From contig NZ_CAKC01000040.1 of assembly GCF_000296855.1 (NCBI RefSeq), positions 1 through 41,364 on the forward strand: a DNA stretch of 41,364 nucleotides. Reading direction: 5' to 3'. The DNA is from Lactobacillus gigeriorum DSM 23908 = CRBIP 24.85. GTDB lineage: Bacteria > Bacillota > Bacilli > Lactobacillales > Lactobacillaceae. The translations under genes and the position numbers were made by a program. Every line of letters starts with the position of its first letter. Position 1 is the first letter of the stretch. This document shows positions 15,921-24,007 of this stretch, piece by piece. The notes below the pieces were generated by a model. The model did no database searches. It was not told the DNA's origin and worked only from the letters and a program-made list of their open reading frames with translations.

Positions 15921-16728
15921 TTCTTACAACTCCTCGAATAATTTGCTTTCTAAAGATAAAGTAAAGAATCAAAATTGGCAAAACAGTTAAAGTTGCTGCT
16001 GCTAATTGCAATTGCGTTTCACTACCAGCATCAGACGCAAAGGCAGTCAAACCATTATTCAAAAGCCGCATGCTGTCCTCATTAGTTACCAATAATGGCC
16101 ATAGGAATGAGTTCCATCCAGAAATGAAACTTAATAGTCCTACCGTAAATAATCCACCACGGGACATAGGTACTAAAATCTTCCAAATGTATTCCCAATC
16201 GCTAGCACCATCAATCATTGATGCCTTATAGATCGTTGGAGAAATTGAACCAAAATAACTTTGTAAATAGTACATATAGAAAATTGAAGTTAAGAATGGC
16301 AAAACCAAACCAATATAAGTATTCAATAATCCTAGTTGAGCAATTGTGTTGTAGTTAGTAAAAATGATAGCTTCCCCGGGTACCATTAACAATGAAAGTA
16401 ATACTACTTGAACAATTCCTTTTCCTTTAAAGCGCAAGTTAACCATCGCAAAAGCGCCCAATAAGGAATTAAACAAACTTACGATCGTAGTTACACTCGC
16501 AGTTAGTAAGGTGTTAAAGAAATATCTTGCAAATGGAGCCTGGGCAAAGACTCTAGCATAGTTTGACCATTGTGGTTTGCTTGGCCAAAGTGTAGGTGGA
16601 ATCTTCGTCGTTTCTTGGAACGACATCAAACCACCAAGAATCATGTAAATAAATGGATAAACGGTAATAATCGCAAAGATTGCAAGGATCAGATAGGCTA
16701 CGATTACTCCAATACGAAATTTCTTCAT
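15904..16728 (-). CDS. ugpE: ABC importer permease, UgpE/MalG type
   Basis: 274-aa inner-membrane permease with six hydrophobic segments. The MalG-type EAA loop is visible in the YKASMIDGASDWEYIWKILVP segment (~residues 172-192). An ATG at 16728 with GGAGG 8 nt upstream is preferred over the open frame to 16743, since the latter would place the start inside the preceding gene without a ribosome site. It follows the UgpA-like permease directly and overlaps the hydrolase gene downstream. Confidence 0.9.
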   Translation of the reverse strand: MKKFRIGVIVAYLILAIFAIITVYPFIYMILGGLMSFQETTKIPPTLWPSKPQWSNYARVFAQAPFARYFFNTLLTASVTTIVSLFNSLLGAFAMVNLRFKGKGIVQVVLLSLLMVPGEAIIFTNYNTIAQLGLLNTYIGLVLPFLTSIFYMYYLQSYFGSISPTIYKASMIDGASDWEYIWKILVPMSRGGLFTVGLLSFISGWNSFLWPLLVTNEDSMRLLNNGLTAFASDAGSETQLQLAAATLTVLPILILYFIFRKQIIRGVVRNDLKG

Positions 16729-16729
16729 C

Positions 16730-17596
16730 CTATTGTCCTCCAATCTTCTTCATCATTTTACGTTGTAAGAATGTTACAAATAAAATTATTAAGAATAATA
16801 CAACAGTTGCGGCCATAGCTACACCAGGAGTTCCTACGATTTGGAACTTGTTATAAATGTAGAACACTGCAGTTGAGGCTGAATTACCTACACCAGCTTG
16901 ACCATTAAATAAGGCATAAACTGAAGTATAGATCTTGAAGGCAGCAATGATATTCATTGTGAGCAAAAACGCTAACGTTGGTACTAATTGTGGCATGGTA
17001 ATCCGCCAAAACTTTTCACGACTGTTAGCACCATACATATCAGCAATCGTGTAGTAGTTAGGATCAATATTTCTCAACGCACCCATCAAAATTACGATAT
17101 TGAAGGCTAATGAAGTCCAAATACCGAATAAAATAATCGTTGTTAAGGACATTGATGGATCATCAATCCAGTTAGGAGCAGGTAAGTGAAATGCACGCAA
17201 AATGAAATTCAACATACCGTATTCACCATTAAAGATATAACGGAAAACAATACCAATCGCAATTGTTGAAGTAACGTAAGGCATAAAGAAAGTCGTTTCA
17301 AATAACGATTTATGCTTTACTTTACTGAAAATCAACCACGCTAGCATCACAGAAATTGCTAAAGCCACTGGAACTGAGATCAAGGCATAAAGCAAAGTAT
17401 TTTTAATAGCTAGCCAGAACTCTGGATCACTAAAGATGTATTGATAGTTACCCAATCCATTCCATGAAAGTGAAATCAATGATCCACTCTGGAAACTCAT
17501 CACAAACGCTCTAAGAATTGGATAAATACTAAAGAAGGTAACAAAGAATAAGGTAGGAGCTAAAAATAGCCAAGCCTTGGTTTGATTCTGTTTCAT
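16730..17596 (-). CDS. ugpA: ABC importer permease, UgpA/MalF type
   Basis: 288-aa inner-membrane permease. The N-terminus KAWLFLAPTLFFVTFFSIYP is characteristic of the UgpA/MsmF group. Six TM segments are visible, with an EAA-like loop around DMYGANSREKFWRITMPQL (~residues 190-210). The start codon overlaps the ATPase stop as TAATG, so translation is coupled. Together with the UgpE-like partner it forms the heterodimeric channel energised by the UgpC-like ATPase. Confidence 0.9.
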   Translation of the reverse strand: MKQNQTKAWLFLAPTLFFVTFFSIYPILRAFVMSFQSGSLISLSWNGLGNYQYIFSDPEFWLAIKNTLLYALISVPVALAISVMLAWLIFSKVKHKSLFETTFFMPYVTSTIAIGIVFRYIFNGEYGMLNFILRAFHLPAPNWIDDPSMSLTTIILFGIWTSLAFNIVILMGALRNIDPNYYTIADMYGANSREKFWRITMPQLVPTLAFLLTMNIIAAFKIYTSVYALFNGQAGVGNSASTAVFYIYNKFQIVGTPGVAMAATVVLFLIILFVTFLQRKMMKKIGGQ

Positions 17597-18681
17597 TAGT
17601 AAACACGCTCTCCTTCTGGAGTAAATAGGAATACTCGATCTAAGCGCATCTTCAACGCAACCTTATCGCCAGCTTTAATTGGCACTTCAAGGTTAACCAA
17701 AGAACGAGTTTGTACAGCTTCATGATCGAATTTCAAAATTCGTTCACGACCGATCAATTCCACATCCTTAATCTCTGCTTCAAAATGACCATTTTCATCT
17801 GGTTGAATGTTTTCAGGACGAACAGATAAAATATACTGTCCATCAGAAATTTCTCGTTTGAAACGACTATTATCAAAGTCATCTAAATTAAGTTCAAAAT
17901 CTGAACCGATTACTTTGCCGTCTTTAATTTCAACTTTGAAATTATCAATTACAGGATTACCAACAAAGTTAGCTACAAAGTAATTATTTGGTTCTAGATA
18001 AAAGTTTTGACCTAAGTCATCTTGTTGGATCACACCATCGTTAAAGAGAATAATTTCATCCCCAATTGACAATGCCTCTTCTTGATCGTGGGTAACAAAC
18101 AAAGTAGTAATACCCACTTTCTTAACTAATGCCCGAATTTCTTCACGAATTTTCAATCTTAAACGAGCATCGAGGTTACTCAATGGTTCGTCCATCAATA
18201 AGATTTTAGGTTCTTGAACTAACGCACGAGCAATGGCAACACGCTGTTGTTGACCACCTGAAAGGCTACCTGGTTTTTGATTAGCAAATTCCGTAATTTG
18301 CGTCAAATCCATGTACTTTCGAGCTACCTTTTCAGCTTCTTCTTTTGACTTCTTGTTCTTACCGACGGTCAAAGGAAACATAACATTTTGCAAAACCGTC
18401 ATATGAGGATATAAAGCGTAGTTTTGAAAAACATAACCAATTTGACGATCTTTTGGTTCAGTTTTAACAACTGACTTACCATCAAATAAAATATCTCCGC
18501 TTGTTGGGAAAAGTAACCCAGCCAACATGTTAAGAATCGTTGTTTTACCACAACCAGAAGGACCTAATAAACATACTAGATCTCCCTTCTTAACTGAGAA
18601 GCTAACGTTCTTGATAGCTTCATAACCATTATCATAAACCTTGCGAAGATTCTTTACTTCAACAAATTTTTCATTATTCAT
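17596..18681 (-). CDS. ugpC: ABC importer ATPase, UgpC/MsmK type
   Basis: 361-aa cytosolic ATPase. Walker A GPSGCGKT is at 40-47, the Q-loop at Gln86, signature LSGGQ at 140-144 and Walker B LLMDEP at 161-166, with the switch His in FVTHDQEEA. The C-terminal ~120 residues are the MalK/UgpC-type TOBE/OB regulatory domain (LSVRPENI; DRVFLFTPEG). The open frame extends to a GTG at 18696; the ATG at 18681 fits the family start, although its ribosome site (GGTG) is weak. It is the first gene of a five-gene importer operon. In lactobacilli such an ATPase can serve several importers. Confidence 0.92.
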   Translation of the reverse strand: MNNEKFVEVKNLRKVYDNGYEAIKNVSFSVKKGDLVCLLGPSGCGKTTILNMLAGLLFPTSGDILFDGKSVVKTEPKDRQIGYVFQNYALYPHMTVLQNVMFPLTVGKNKKSKEEAEKVARKYMDLTQITEFANQKPGSLSGGQQQRVAIARALVQEPKILLMDEPLSNLDARLRLKIREEIRALVKKVGITTLFVTHDQEEALSIGDEIILFNDGVIQQDDLGQNFYLEPNNYFVANFVGNPVIDNFKVEIKDGKVIGSDFELNLDDFDNSRFKREISDGQYILSVRPENIQPDENGHFEAEIKDVELIGRERILKFDHEAVQTRSLVNLEVPIKAGDKVALKMRLDRVFLFTPEGERVY

Positions 18682-18731
18682 AAGTCTATGCACCACTATA
18701 TCTTGATATTAGTTTTGTATTTCTTTTATTA

Positions 18732-18760
18732 ATTTTATGATATTATTCGAAAAATCACAA
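18732..18760 (-). promoter_or_regulatory. promoter of the Ugp-type operon
   Basis: Minus-strand TTGTGA (18755-18760), 17-bp spacer, TAAAAT (18732-18737), about 50 nt upstream of the ATPase start. A second TTTGTGA copy lies 14 bp further upstream (TCACAAA at 18755-18761 and 18769-18775 in plus orientation), a possible activator site. The rest of the 234-nt gap (18697-18930) is AT-rich without another clear element. Confidence 0.55.
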
Positions 18761-18930
18761 ATATTTCGTCACAAAAAATTCGTACTTTTCTGTTCAATTT
18801 GGTTTTTATTTGCAAATATTTTTTATTTTTAATGAAACAACATTAATCATATAGAAAATATCTGCTATTTCATTCGGTTTTTCAACATCTTGTGGTTAAA
18901 GTGCTTCACTATATAACAACAAAGCCGTAT

Positions 18931-19785
18931 CTATTCAGTCACAGATAACTCACGATTACGCTTAGCCCGTCCATTATTATAATCAAACACATAACCAGGT
19001 TGAACATTGAATAAATAAACATTAAAGTTCAAACTTCCATCCGTAGAAATTGCTTGCAAATTAATGCCACGAGCCATCAATTCATCTCCACGAAAAATCG
19101 GCGTTGCCTGATAGATCACTTTCTTATTAGCCCGCAAAGCATTTCTTACCTTGCTTTCAAAAATCGTTTGGATTTTTTGATTGGAAAAGGCCGATTGTGT
19201 AAATAAATTCTTAGGATTGTTTTGATCTCCTGACTGATTCTTAGGATTATATTTTCCATTTTGATCAATTCCAGCTGAAACAGAATATGCAATTAAATGG
19301 CCACGATTATAAATTTGCTCACCATTTCTACGGTTATAGTGCCAAGCTGTTGGCTCCACAAATTGCCGTACCCGCAAACTATCATTAGCAACATTGCGTT
19401 TTTCAAGAAAGGCTGTATTAGAACTTGATGTTCGATTCAAGCGATCCAATTTTGAATAAATCACATAATTACTCTTCCAAGCGCTTTTAATCAAAGTCGA
19501 ACGATTATGATTTACCGTCATATAGCCCTTTTGTCCGCTCTTAAAATCAATTGTGGCTAATTTTTGATAGTCGCTCTTCGATAATCCGCCATAGCTATTG
19601 TTTCCTGTCTTAGCAGTTGAAACCACATTATCGGCACTATTTCCGGTTAATTCATTGGTTAAGGTATTAACCGTACTTGGCAAATCGCCACCAGACTTAA
19701 GCCAAATCATGAAAAAAGCCGCAATTAATACGGCTACAGAATAGATTCCACCTTGCTTTTTCTTACTACGACTTTTTTTCGACAT
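18931..19785 (-). CDS. membrane-anchored DNA/RNA non-specific endonuclease (EndA-like)
   Basis: 284 aa. A Lys-rich cytosolic N-terminus precedes a single TM at ~14-29, so the nuclease domain is displayed outside the membrane. The beta-beta-alpha metal (NUC1/EndA) motif is NRGH at 160-163 with catalytic His163; family members usually have DRGH. Asn193 in the NPKNLF segment is the expected Mg2+ ligand, and an Asn/Glu-containing helix follows. In streptococci EndA degrades one DNA strand during uptake, and secreted relatives scavenge DNA; here the role is open. The ATG at 19785 is preceded by AAAGGA and lies just after the exonuclease stop. It ends a six-gene operon. No clear terminator follows. 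Confidence 0.88.
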   Translation of the reverse strand: MSKKSRSKKKQGGIYSVAVLIAAFFMIWLKSGGDLPSTVNTLTNELTGNSADNVVSTAKTGNNSYGGLSKSDYQKLATIDFKSGQKGYMTVNHNRSTLIKSAWKSNYVIYSKLDRLNRTSSSNTAFLEKRNVANDSLRVRQFVEPTAWHYNRRNGEQIYNRGHLIAYSVSAGIDQNGKYNPKNQSGDQNNPKNLFTQSAFSNQKIQTIFESKVRNALRANKKVIYQATPIFRGDELMARGINLQAISTDGSLNFNVYLFNVQPGYVFDYNNGRAKRNRELSVTE

Positions 19786-19799
19786 TATGTTCCTTTCTT

Positions 19800-20750
19800 C
19801 TAACTTCTTGCCCAATCATCCAGCATCCCTAAGAAAAACGTCTCCGTGAGCTTCTTAACCTTGCTACCTGAATGTTGCAATTCCTTAATTTGGGTATTTA
19901 ATTCATCTTTACTGAAAAAATTCCGATCATTAACAATCACATAATTAGTATCAAAAGCTAGCTCGTCCTGAGCTTCTCCTGATAAATTATTTATCATCAA
20001 GTTTACATCTGTAAGATCTAATTCTAAATCGTTGGCCAATAAAATTTTCTTATTGCTAATTGGATTGAACCTACCTAATTGCCATATAGGCAATGGCTTA
20101 CTAGTTAAGTCAAAGTTCTTAATGCTTGCCTGGGCCTTATGTAACACTTCAGGCGAAAAGTACTTGGCAAAATCTTGATAAACCTTAATGGTGTCTAATG
20201 AATCATCAAGCCCACGGTGTTGCTCAACTTGAGCTATTCCTGAGCGCTTCATAACATCAAGCAAACGATTATGTTGCCCTGGGTAATAAGCACGTGCTAG
20301 CCGCAAGACATCAATGTAATCGTTAGCCAATCTTGGCTCATGATATTTTTCAACCAAATCATAGGTAAAATTCAAATCGAAATTGACATTATAGCCGGCA
20401 ATCAAGTCATCACCAATAAATTCACGAAATTCATGAATTGCTTGCTCTGCAGGAATTCCTTCAGCTAAGATTTTCTCCTTAGTAATACCGTTTAACTTGG
20501 TAATGAAGGCCGGAACTTTATTGTTTTTAGGATCTATTACTAAGTTGCTGTAAGTATCAACAACTTCTCCCCCTCTAACCTTAACCGCACCAAATTCCGT
20601 AATGCGATCGCGATACGTACTCAATCCGGTAGTTTCAATATCGATCATCGTGTAATCATCAAAAAAGCCAACGCGTTCACGACCTTTTTGACGTAATTTA
20701 TCTTGGGCACCGGGAACTTGTAAAACCCCATTTGAAATTACAATACTCAT
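19800..20750 (-). CDS. DEDDh 3'-5' exonuclease with BRCT-like C-terminus
   Basis: 316-aa cytosolic DnaQ/PolC-type exonuclease. Exo I MIDIETTG (Asp37, Glu39), Exo II NVNFD (Asp125) and Exo III HRGLDD (His178, Asp183) are all intact, so it should be active. Residues ~235-312 (FDTNYVIVNDRNFF to VKKLTETFFLGML) have the pattern of a BRCT domain, found in some lactobacillar and streptococcal DnaQ paralogues. About 30 unusual residues precede the Exo I strand. The start ATG overlaps the sirtuin-like stop by 4 nt and has AAGGAA upstream, so synthesis is coupled. A repair or nucleic-acid turnover role is likely; it is not the replicative PolC. Confidence 0.88.
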   Translation of the reverse strand: MSIVISNGVLQVPGAQDKLRQKGRERVGFFDDYTMIDIETTGLSTYRDRITEFGAVKVRGGEVVDTYSNLVIDPKNNKVPAFITKLNGITKEKILAEGIPAEQAIHEFREFIGDDLIAGYNVNFDLNFTYDLVEKYHEPRLANDYIDVLRLARAYYPGQHNRLLDVMKRSGIAQVEQHRGLDDSLDTIKVYQDFAKYFSPEVLHKAQASIKNFDLTSKPLPIWQLGRFNPISNKKILLANDLELDLTDVNLMINNLSGEAQDELAFDTNYVIVNDRNFFSKDELNTQIKELQHSGSKVKKLTETFFLGMLDDWARS

Positions 20751-21550
20751 TTTTCTTCCTTAACTAATTTTGCTAGTAATTCTTTTGGATCTGAAGCTTC
20801 GCTATATGAACGTTTTTGGAGGTTATCTGGTAATGCACTTGCTTCCAAATCGCAACTAATAAAGTGCCAAGTAGAAAATTGTTGTACTAAATTGATCACT
20901 GGCGCCACTAATTGGGGGCTCAGAACATCTACCCCTAATTGCAAGACTACTAAATTAACCTTTTCATTATTAGTAATAAACCAACGAAAATCATGATTAG
21001 CATCTGTATCTGGAAAAAAGTTGCTATTAAGAGGCATGTGAAGCTCTAACTCTTTACCACACACTGTACACTTAGGCACTTTTCCATTGCCAGCAACAAA
21101 CTGCTTTACAGTTTCTAGATCATCAGTATTACCATGATTGATTCCGCTAGAGCATTGTGTTTTAGTCCAATCGCCGAAAATGTTAAAAATTCTTTTTTTA
21201 GCAAAGCCCGCTTGTTCAAATAAATGCGCAAAACTACTATTGGCAATAAAATATGGCTTATCAGCTAAAACTGCCTGTAATTGTTCCATTTGATGACTAG
21301 GCTGGTAACTTAAAGTGTAGCGCTGAATCAAATCCGACCAAAAAGCCCATTTGTCTTCCCAAGAAAGCGGAGCTTCAAGAGCGTTACCAATATTATTGGC
21401 TTTAGTTTTTTTTGCCCATTTAGGAAACTCCTGGGTAAAACCTTCACTAAGAATATCTAACCCTTCATAATTAGCATATCGATTACCAGCAGTAACAATT
21501 ATTGCATCTGCCGCTTTCAACCAATTTTTAGCTTGTTCAATTGTTGCCAT
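20747..21550 (-). CDS. SirTM-like Sir2-family protein with degenerate active site
   Basis: 267-aa cytosolic protein. Its layout follows class M sirtuins (SirTM): ADAIIVTAG at ~14-22, WEDKWAFWSDLI ~64-75, DKPYFIANSSFAHLFEQAGF ~97-116, RIFNIFGDWTKTQCSSG ~120-136, a CTVCG zinc knuckle at 161-165, and LVVLQLGVDVLSP ~200-211. The NAD-binding GAGxG loop is replaced by TAGNR. The conserved Asn and Asp of the TTN-x-D-x motif are Ser106 and Ala108, and only one Cys of the first zinc pair (QCSSG) remains. NAD-dependent ADP-ribosyltransfer or deacylation is therefore doubtful; it may bind a ligand or partner without catalysis. It overlaps DUF421 by 14 nt and the exonuclease by 4 nt. Confidence 0.8.
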   Translation of the reverse strand: MATIEQAKNWLKAADAIIVTAGNRYANYEGLDILSEGFTQEFPKWAKKTKANNIGNALEAPLSWEDKWAFWSDLIQRYTLSYQPSHQMEQLQAVLADKPYFIANSSFAHLFEQAGFAKKRIFNIFGDWTKTQCSSGINHGNTDDLETVKQFVAGNGKVPKCTVCGKELELHMPLNSNFFPDTDANHDFRWFITNNEKVNLVVLQLGVDVLSPQLVAPVINLVQQFSTWHFISCDLEASALPDNLQKRSYSEASDPKELLAKLVKEEK

Positions 21551-22205
21551 GAATCTTCTTTTTTCCTTTCTTGTAACTTGTTAATAATAAGTTACCTCGC
21601 CAATACTCACCCAAAAAGATTTGACCGATGTTTTCATAACCGGCAGCCTTGATTTTTTCGTCAAGCCAGCTTTCATCATGCTTAATTAATTCAAGCACAT
21701 CATAATTAATCTGCCCATCACTAATCAATGGAAAACGAATATTCCTTTGATCATTTTCAATGATTGTCAATTGGCCATTTCTTTCAAAAATGCAATTTTT
21801 AATTTGCGTAACTGAATAAATGCCATTGCTCCGCAATTTAAACATCAGTTCGTTAGCAGTTATTCCTGCTCGCATACAATTTTCTACCAAAATATGACCA
21901 TTCTTAATAACTTGAACTGGCTTTCCATCGATGACGGTACGAATGATCTGACTATGATCACGGGCAAATTTCAGAATGAAAACTACTAACGTCCAAACAA
22001 TCAGAACCAGCATAAATTGTAAAGTGGTAATATTAGGGTTATACAGCACGCCACCAATAATCCCACCTAAGACATAATTCTGAAGTTGATCAAGAGCTGT
22101 ACTTGGAGCTAGATTGCTTTTTCCAAATAAATTAATTTGGATAATAAAGGTTAAAAGGCCTAAAGCAAGTTTGATAAACAGTTGAACATAATTTAATTGA
22201 ATCAA
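21537..22205 (-). CDS. DUF421 (YetF/YrbG-like) membrane protein
   Basis: 222 aa. Three hydrophobic segments occupy ~8-28, ~40-57 and ~62-80. A soluble alpha/beta DUF421 domain (~85-190) follows with VIDGKPVQVIKNGHILVENC and the helix-strand GITANELMFKLRSNGI typical of the family. Translation starts with TTG at 22205: GAGGTG lies 5-6 nt upstream, and the TTG overlaps the DUF3290 stop (TTGA). No biochemical function is established. The pairing with DUF3290 recurs in lactobacilli, suggesting a two-subunit membrane complex. Confidence 0.88.
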   Translation of the reverse strand: MIQLNYVQLFIKLALGLLTFIIQINLFGKSNLAPSTALDQLQNYVLGGIIGGVLYNPNITTLQFMLVLIVWTLVVFILKFARDHSQIIRTVIDGKPVQVIKNGHILVENCMRAGITANELMFKLRSNGIYSVTQIKNCIFERNGQLTIIENDQRNIRFPLISDGQINYDVLELIKHDESWLDEKIKAAGYENIGQIFLGEYWRGNLLLTSYKKGKKKIHGNN

Positions 22206-22651
22206 TTTTTCACCTCGACACGATGATCAATTACATGAGCTTGTGACAAAGTGTAGGTATTATTGTCAGTACTCAAATGTAATTGATAATCTATATTCTT
22301 AGATTCGATGCGAACAATCATCCCATCTTGTAAAATTTCAGAATTAACCAAAACATCAGAAGTAGGTACTTCCTCGTCTTTGGCAACTGATTTAATAAAG
22401 GGCACGATCTGTGTCGTTTGTGAACGCTGATTGTTGATCTTCAAATACTTTTGATATTGAGTCCCTGCAAAAAGCAATAAAAACAGTAGCGCAATAATTC
22501 CTAAATCGCGATACCTAGTTGCGAAACGATCATGAATATATAAAATTGCAAATATCAGCATTGCTCCTAAAGCAATTAGCATCAAAATCGTTAAGGTCAA
22601 CTGATCTTCACTACGATGTTCAACTATATATTTTAATGTATAAAAAGTCAT
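22202..22651 (-). CDS. DUF3290 membrane protein
   Basis: 149 aa. Two hydrophobic segments (~18-40 and ~49-67) precede a small extracytosolic or peripheral domain (~75-149). I recognise it as DUF3290, the usual partner of DUF421. The ATG comes one base after the pepT stop and uses AAGG within the last pepT codons as its ribosome site, and its stop overlaps the DUF421 start. This strict coupling points to stoichiometric production with DUF421. Function unknown. Confidence 0.85.
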   Translation of the reverse strand: MTFYTLKYIVEHRSEDQLTLTILMLIALGAMLIFAILYIHDRFATRYRDLGIIALLFLLLFAGTQYQKYLKINNQRSQTTQIVPFIKSVAKDEEVPTSDVLVNSEILQDGMIVRIESKNIDYQLHLSTDNNTYTLSQAHVIDHRVEVKN

Positions 22652-22652
22652 A

Positions 22653-23921
22653 TTACCTTGTTAACGGAGTTTCATCCCTTCGATCATTTAACTCTAAATG
22701 AGTCTGCACTATCGTCGTTAAGGTTTTAGCAAGAAGCACCATATTTTCTACGCTGACATATTCATAACGGCCATGGAAGTTGGCGCCACCATTAAACAAA
22801 TTAGGCGTTGGAATGCCTTTTTGACTAATAAAGTCACCATCAGTACCTCCACGAAAGGCGATATGATGGATTGGCAACCCCATCTTTTCATATGCATGAT
22901 GTACTAAATTTACCACATAAGGATGTGCCTTAATCACATCTCCTGGAGACAGGTATTGATCATGTATTTCCAGTTTAACTCTATCTTCACCGTAACGTTG
23001 ATTGAACTGTGCCACTAAGCTCTTGATTAACGCTTTATTTTGTTTAAATCCAGCAGTATCAAAATCACGAATAATCAATTCTACTCTAGCATGATCAACA
23101 TTGCCTTCATTGCTCAAAACTAGGATATAGCCTTGATAGCCACGACTTTTTTCTGGAACAAAATCCTCTGGCAAGAGACTTACAAATTTGCTTGCCATCA
23201 ATGTAGCATTAACCATCAAGCCATATGCTTCACCTGGATGAACAACGGTACCATAAAAATCAATTGTTGCAGCTGCAGCATTAAAAGTTTCATAAGTAAT
23301 GTCGCCAGGATCACCATTATCCAAAGTATAAGCAAATTCAACTGGGAAGCGACTAACGTCAAATCGTTTAGCTCCCTGACCAATTTCTTCATCAGGTCCA
23401 AAGGCTAGCCAAATTTCACCATGTTCAACCTCAGGATTTTCTTGAAGATACTTAGCCATTCCTAATAAACCAGCAATTCCAGCTTTATCATCAGCTCCAA
23501 GCAACGTATCGCCAGAAGCAGTAATCAAAGTATGGCCAATCACTTTTTTCAAAGAAGGAAATTCCGCACTTGATAAGTGATAGCCATGTCCTAATTCAAT
23601 CGTTTGTCCATCATAGTCTGGATGAACTTGAGGCTGAATGTTTTCCGCATTGAAATCTGCAGTATCAACATGAGCTACAAAACCAATGGCACTAACTTTT
23701 TTTGTCGTATTGGCTGGAATTTTGCCAACGACATAAGCATCTTTTTCAGAATATGAGACTTGTTCTAATCCTAGATGCTCAAGTTCATGAAGCAATTCCT
23801 TCAGCAAAACTACCTGTCCTGGAGTAGTGGGAATTGCGGTACTGTGTTCATCAGCACGAGTATTCATTTTTGCATAAGCAACGAACTTGTCTTTAATGTA
23901 ATCAAAATCATAATTTGTCAT
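22653..23921 (-). CDS. pepT: tripeptide aminopeptidase (peptidase T)
   Basis: 422-aa cytosolic M20B zinc peptidase that releases the N-terminal residue of tripeptides, part of the proteolytic amino-acid supply of lactobacilli. Zinc ligands and catalytic residues are visible: HVDTADFN (His84, Asp86), GADDKAG (Asp144) and GPDEEIG (Glu178/Glu179), and a late HGRYEYV segment. Length equals the family norm. GAGG precedes the ATG by ~8 nt. It is the first gene of a six-gene operon whose other members have no obvious link to peptide use. Confidence 0.97.
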   Translation of the reverse strand: MTNYDFDYIKDKFVAYAKMNTRADEHSTAIPTTPGQVVLLKELLHELEHLGLEQVSYSEKDAYVVGKIPANTTKKVSAIGFVAHVDTADFNAENIQPQVHPDYDGQTIELGHGYHLSSAEFPSLKKVIGHTLITASGDTLLGADDKAGIAGLLGMAKYLQENPEVEHGEIWLAFGPDEEIGQGAKRFDVSRFPVEFAYTLDNGDPGDITYETFNAAAATIDFYGTVVHPGEAYGLMVNATLMASKFVSLLPEDFVPEKSRGYQGYILVLSNEGNVDHARVELIIRDFDTAGFKQNKALIKSLVAQFNQRYGEDRVKLEIHDQYLSPGDVIKAHPYVVNLVHHAYEKMGLPIHHIAFRGGTDGDFISQKGIPTPNLFNGGANFHGRYEYVSVENMVLLAKTLTTIVQTHLELNDRRDETPLTR

Positions 23922-23953
23922 AAATATGCCTCACTTTCAAAGGTTTATTTAGC

Positions 23954-23959
23954 ATTATA
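23954..23959 (-). promoter_or_regulatory. -10 element of the pepT operon
   Basis: Perfect minus-strand TATAAT about 33 nt before the pepT start. No good -35 is present at 17 bp (only a T-rich stretch), so promoter strength is uncertain. Confidence 0.45.
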
Positions 23960-23974
23960 GATTAAAATTACTTA

Positions 23975-24007
23975 AGAAAAAAGCTTTTATATTCTTTGAT
24001 CAAGCCT
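23975..24007 (-). terminator. weak glyA terminator
   Basis: Minus-strand AGGCTT pairs with AAGCTT (one G-U pair) around an AT-rich loop and runs into TTTTTTCTT. The short stem suggests partial termination, so some glyA transcripts may continue into pepT. Confidence 0.4.

Noticed and set aside
16570-16818. Plus-strand 82-codon ORF opposite the permease genes
   Set aside because: Shadow of the well-supported minus-strand permeases; no start context and no recognisable domain.
18898-18911. Small hairpin AGTG-CTT-CACT after the endonuclease gene as a terminator
   Set aside because: Four base pairs and no T-run; too weak to call.
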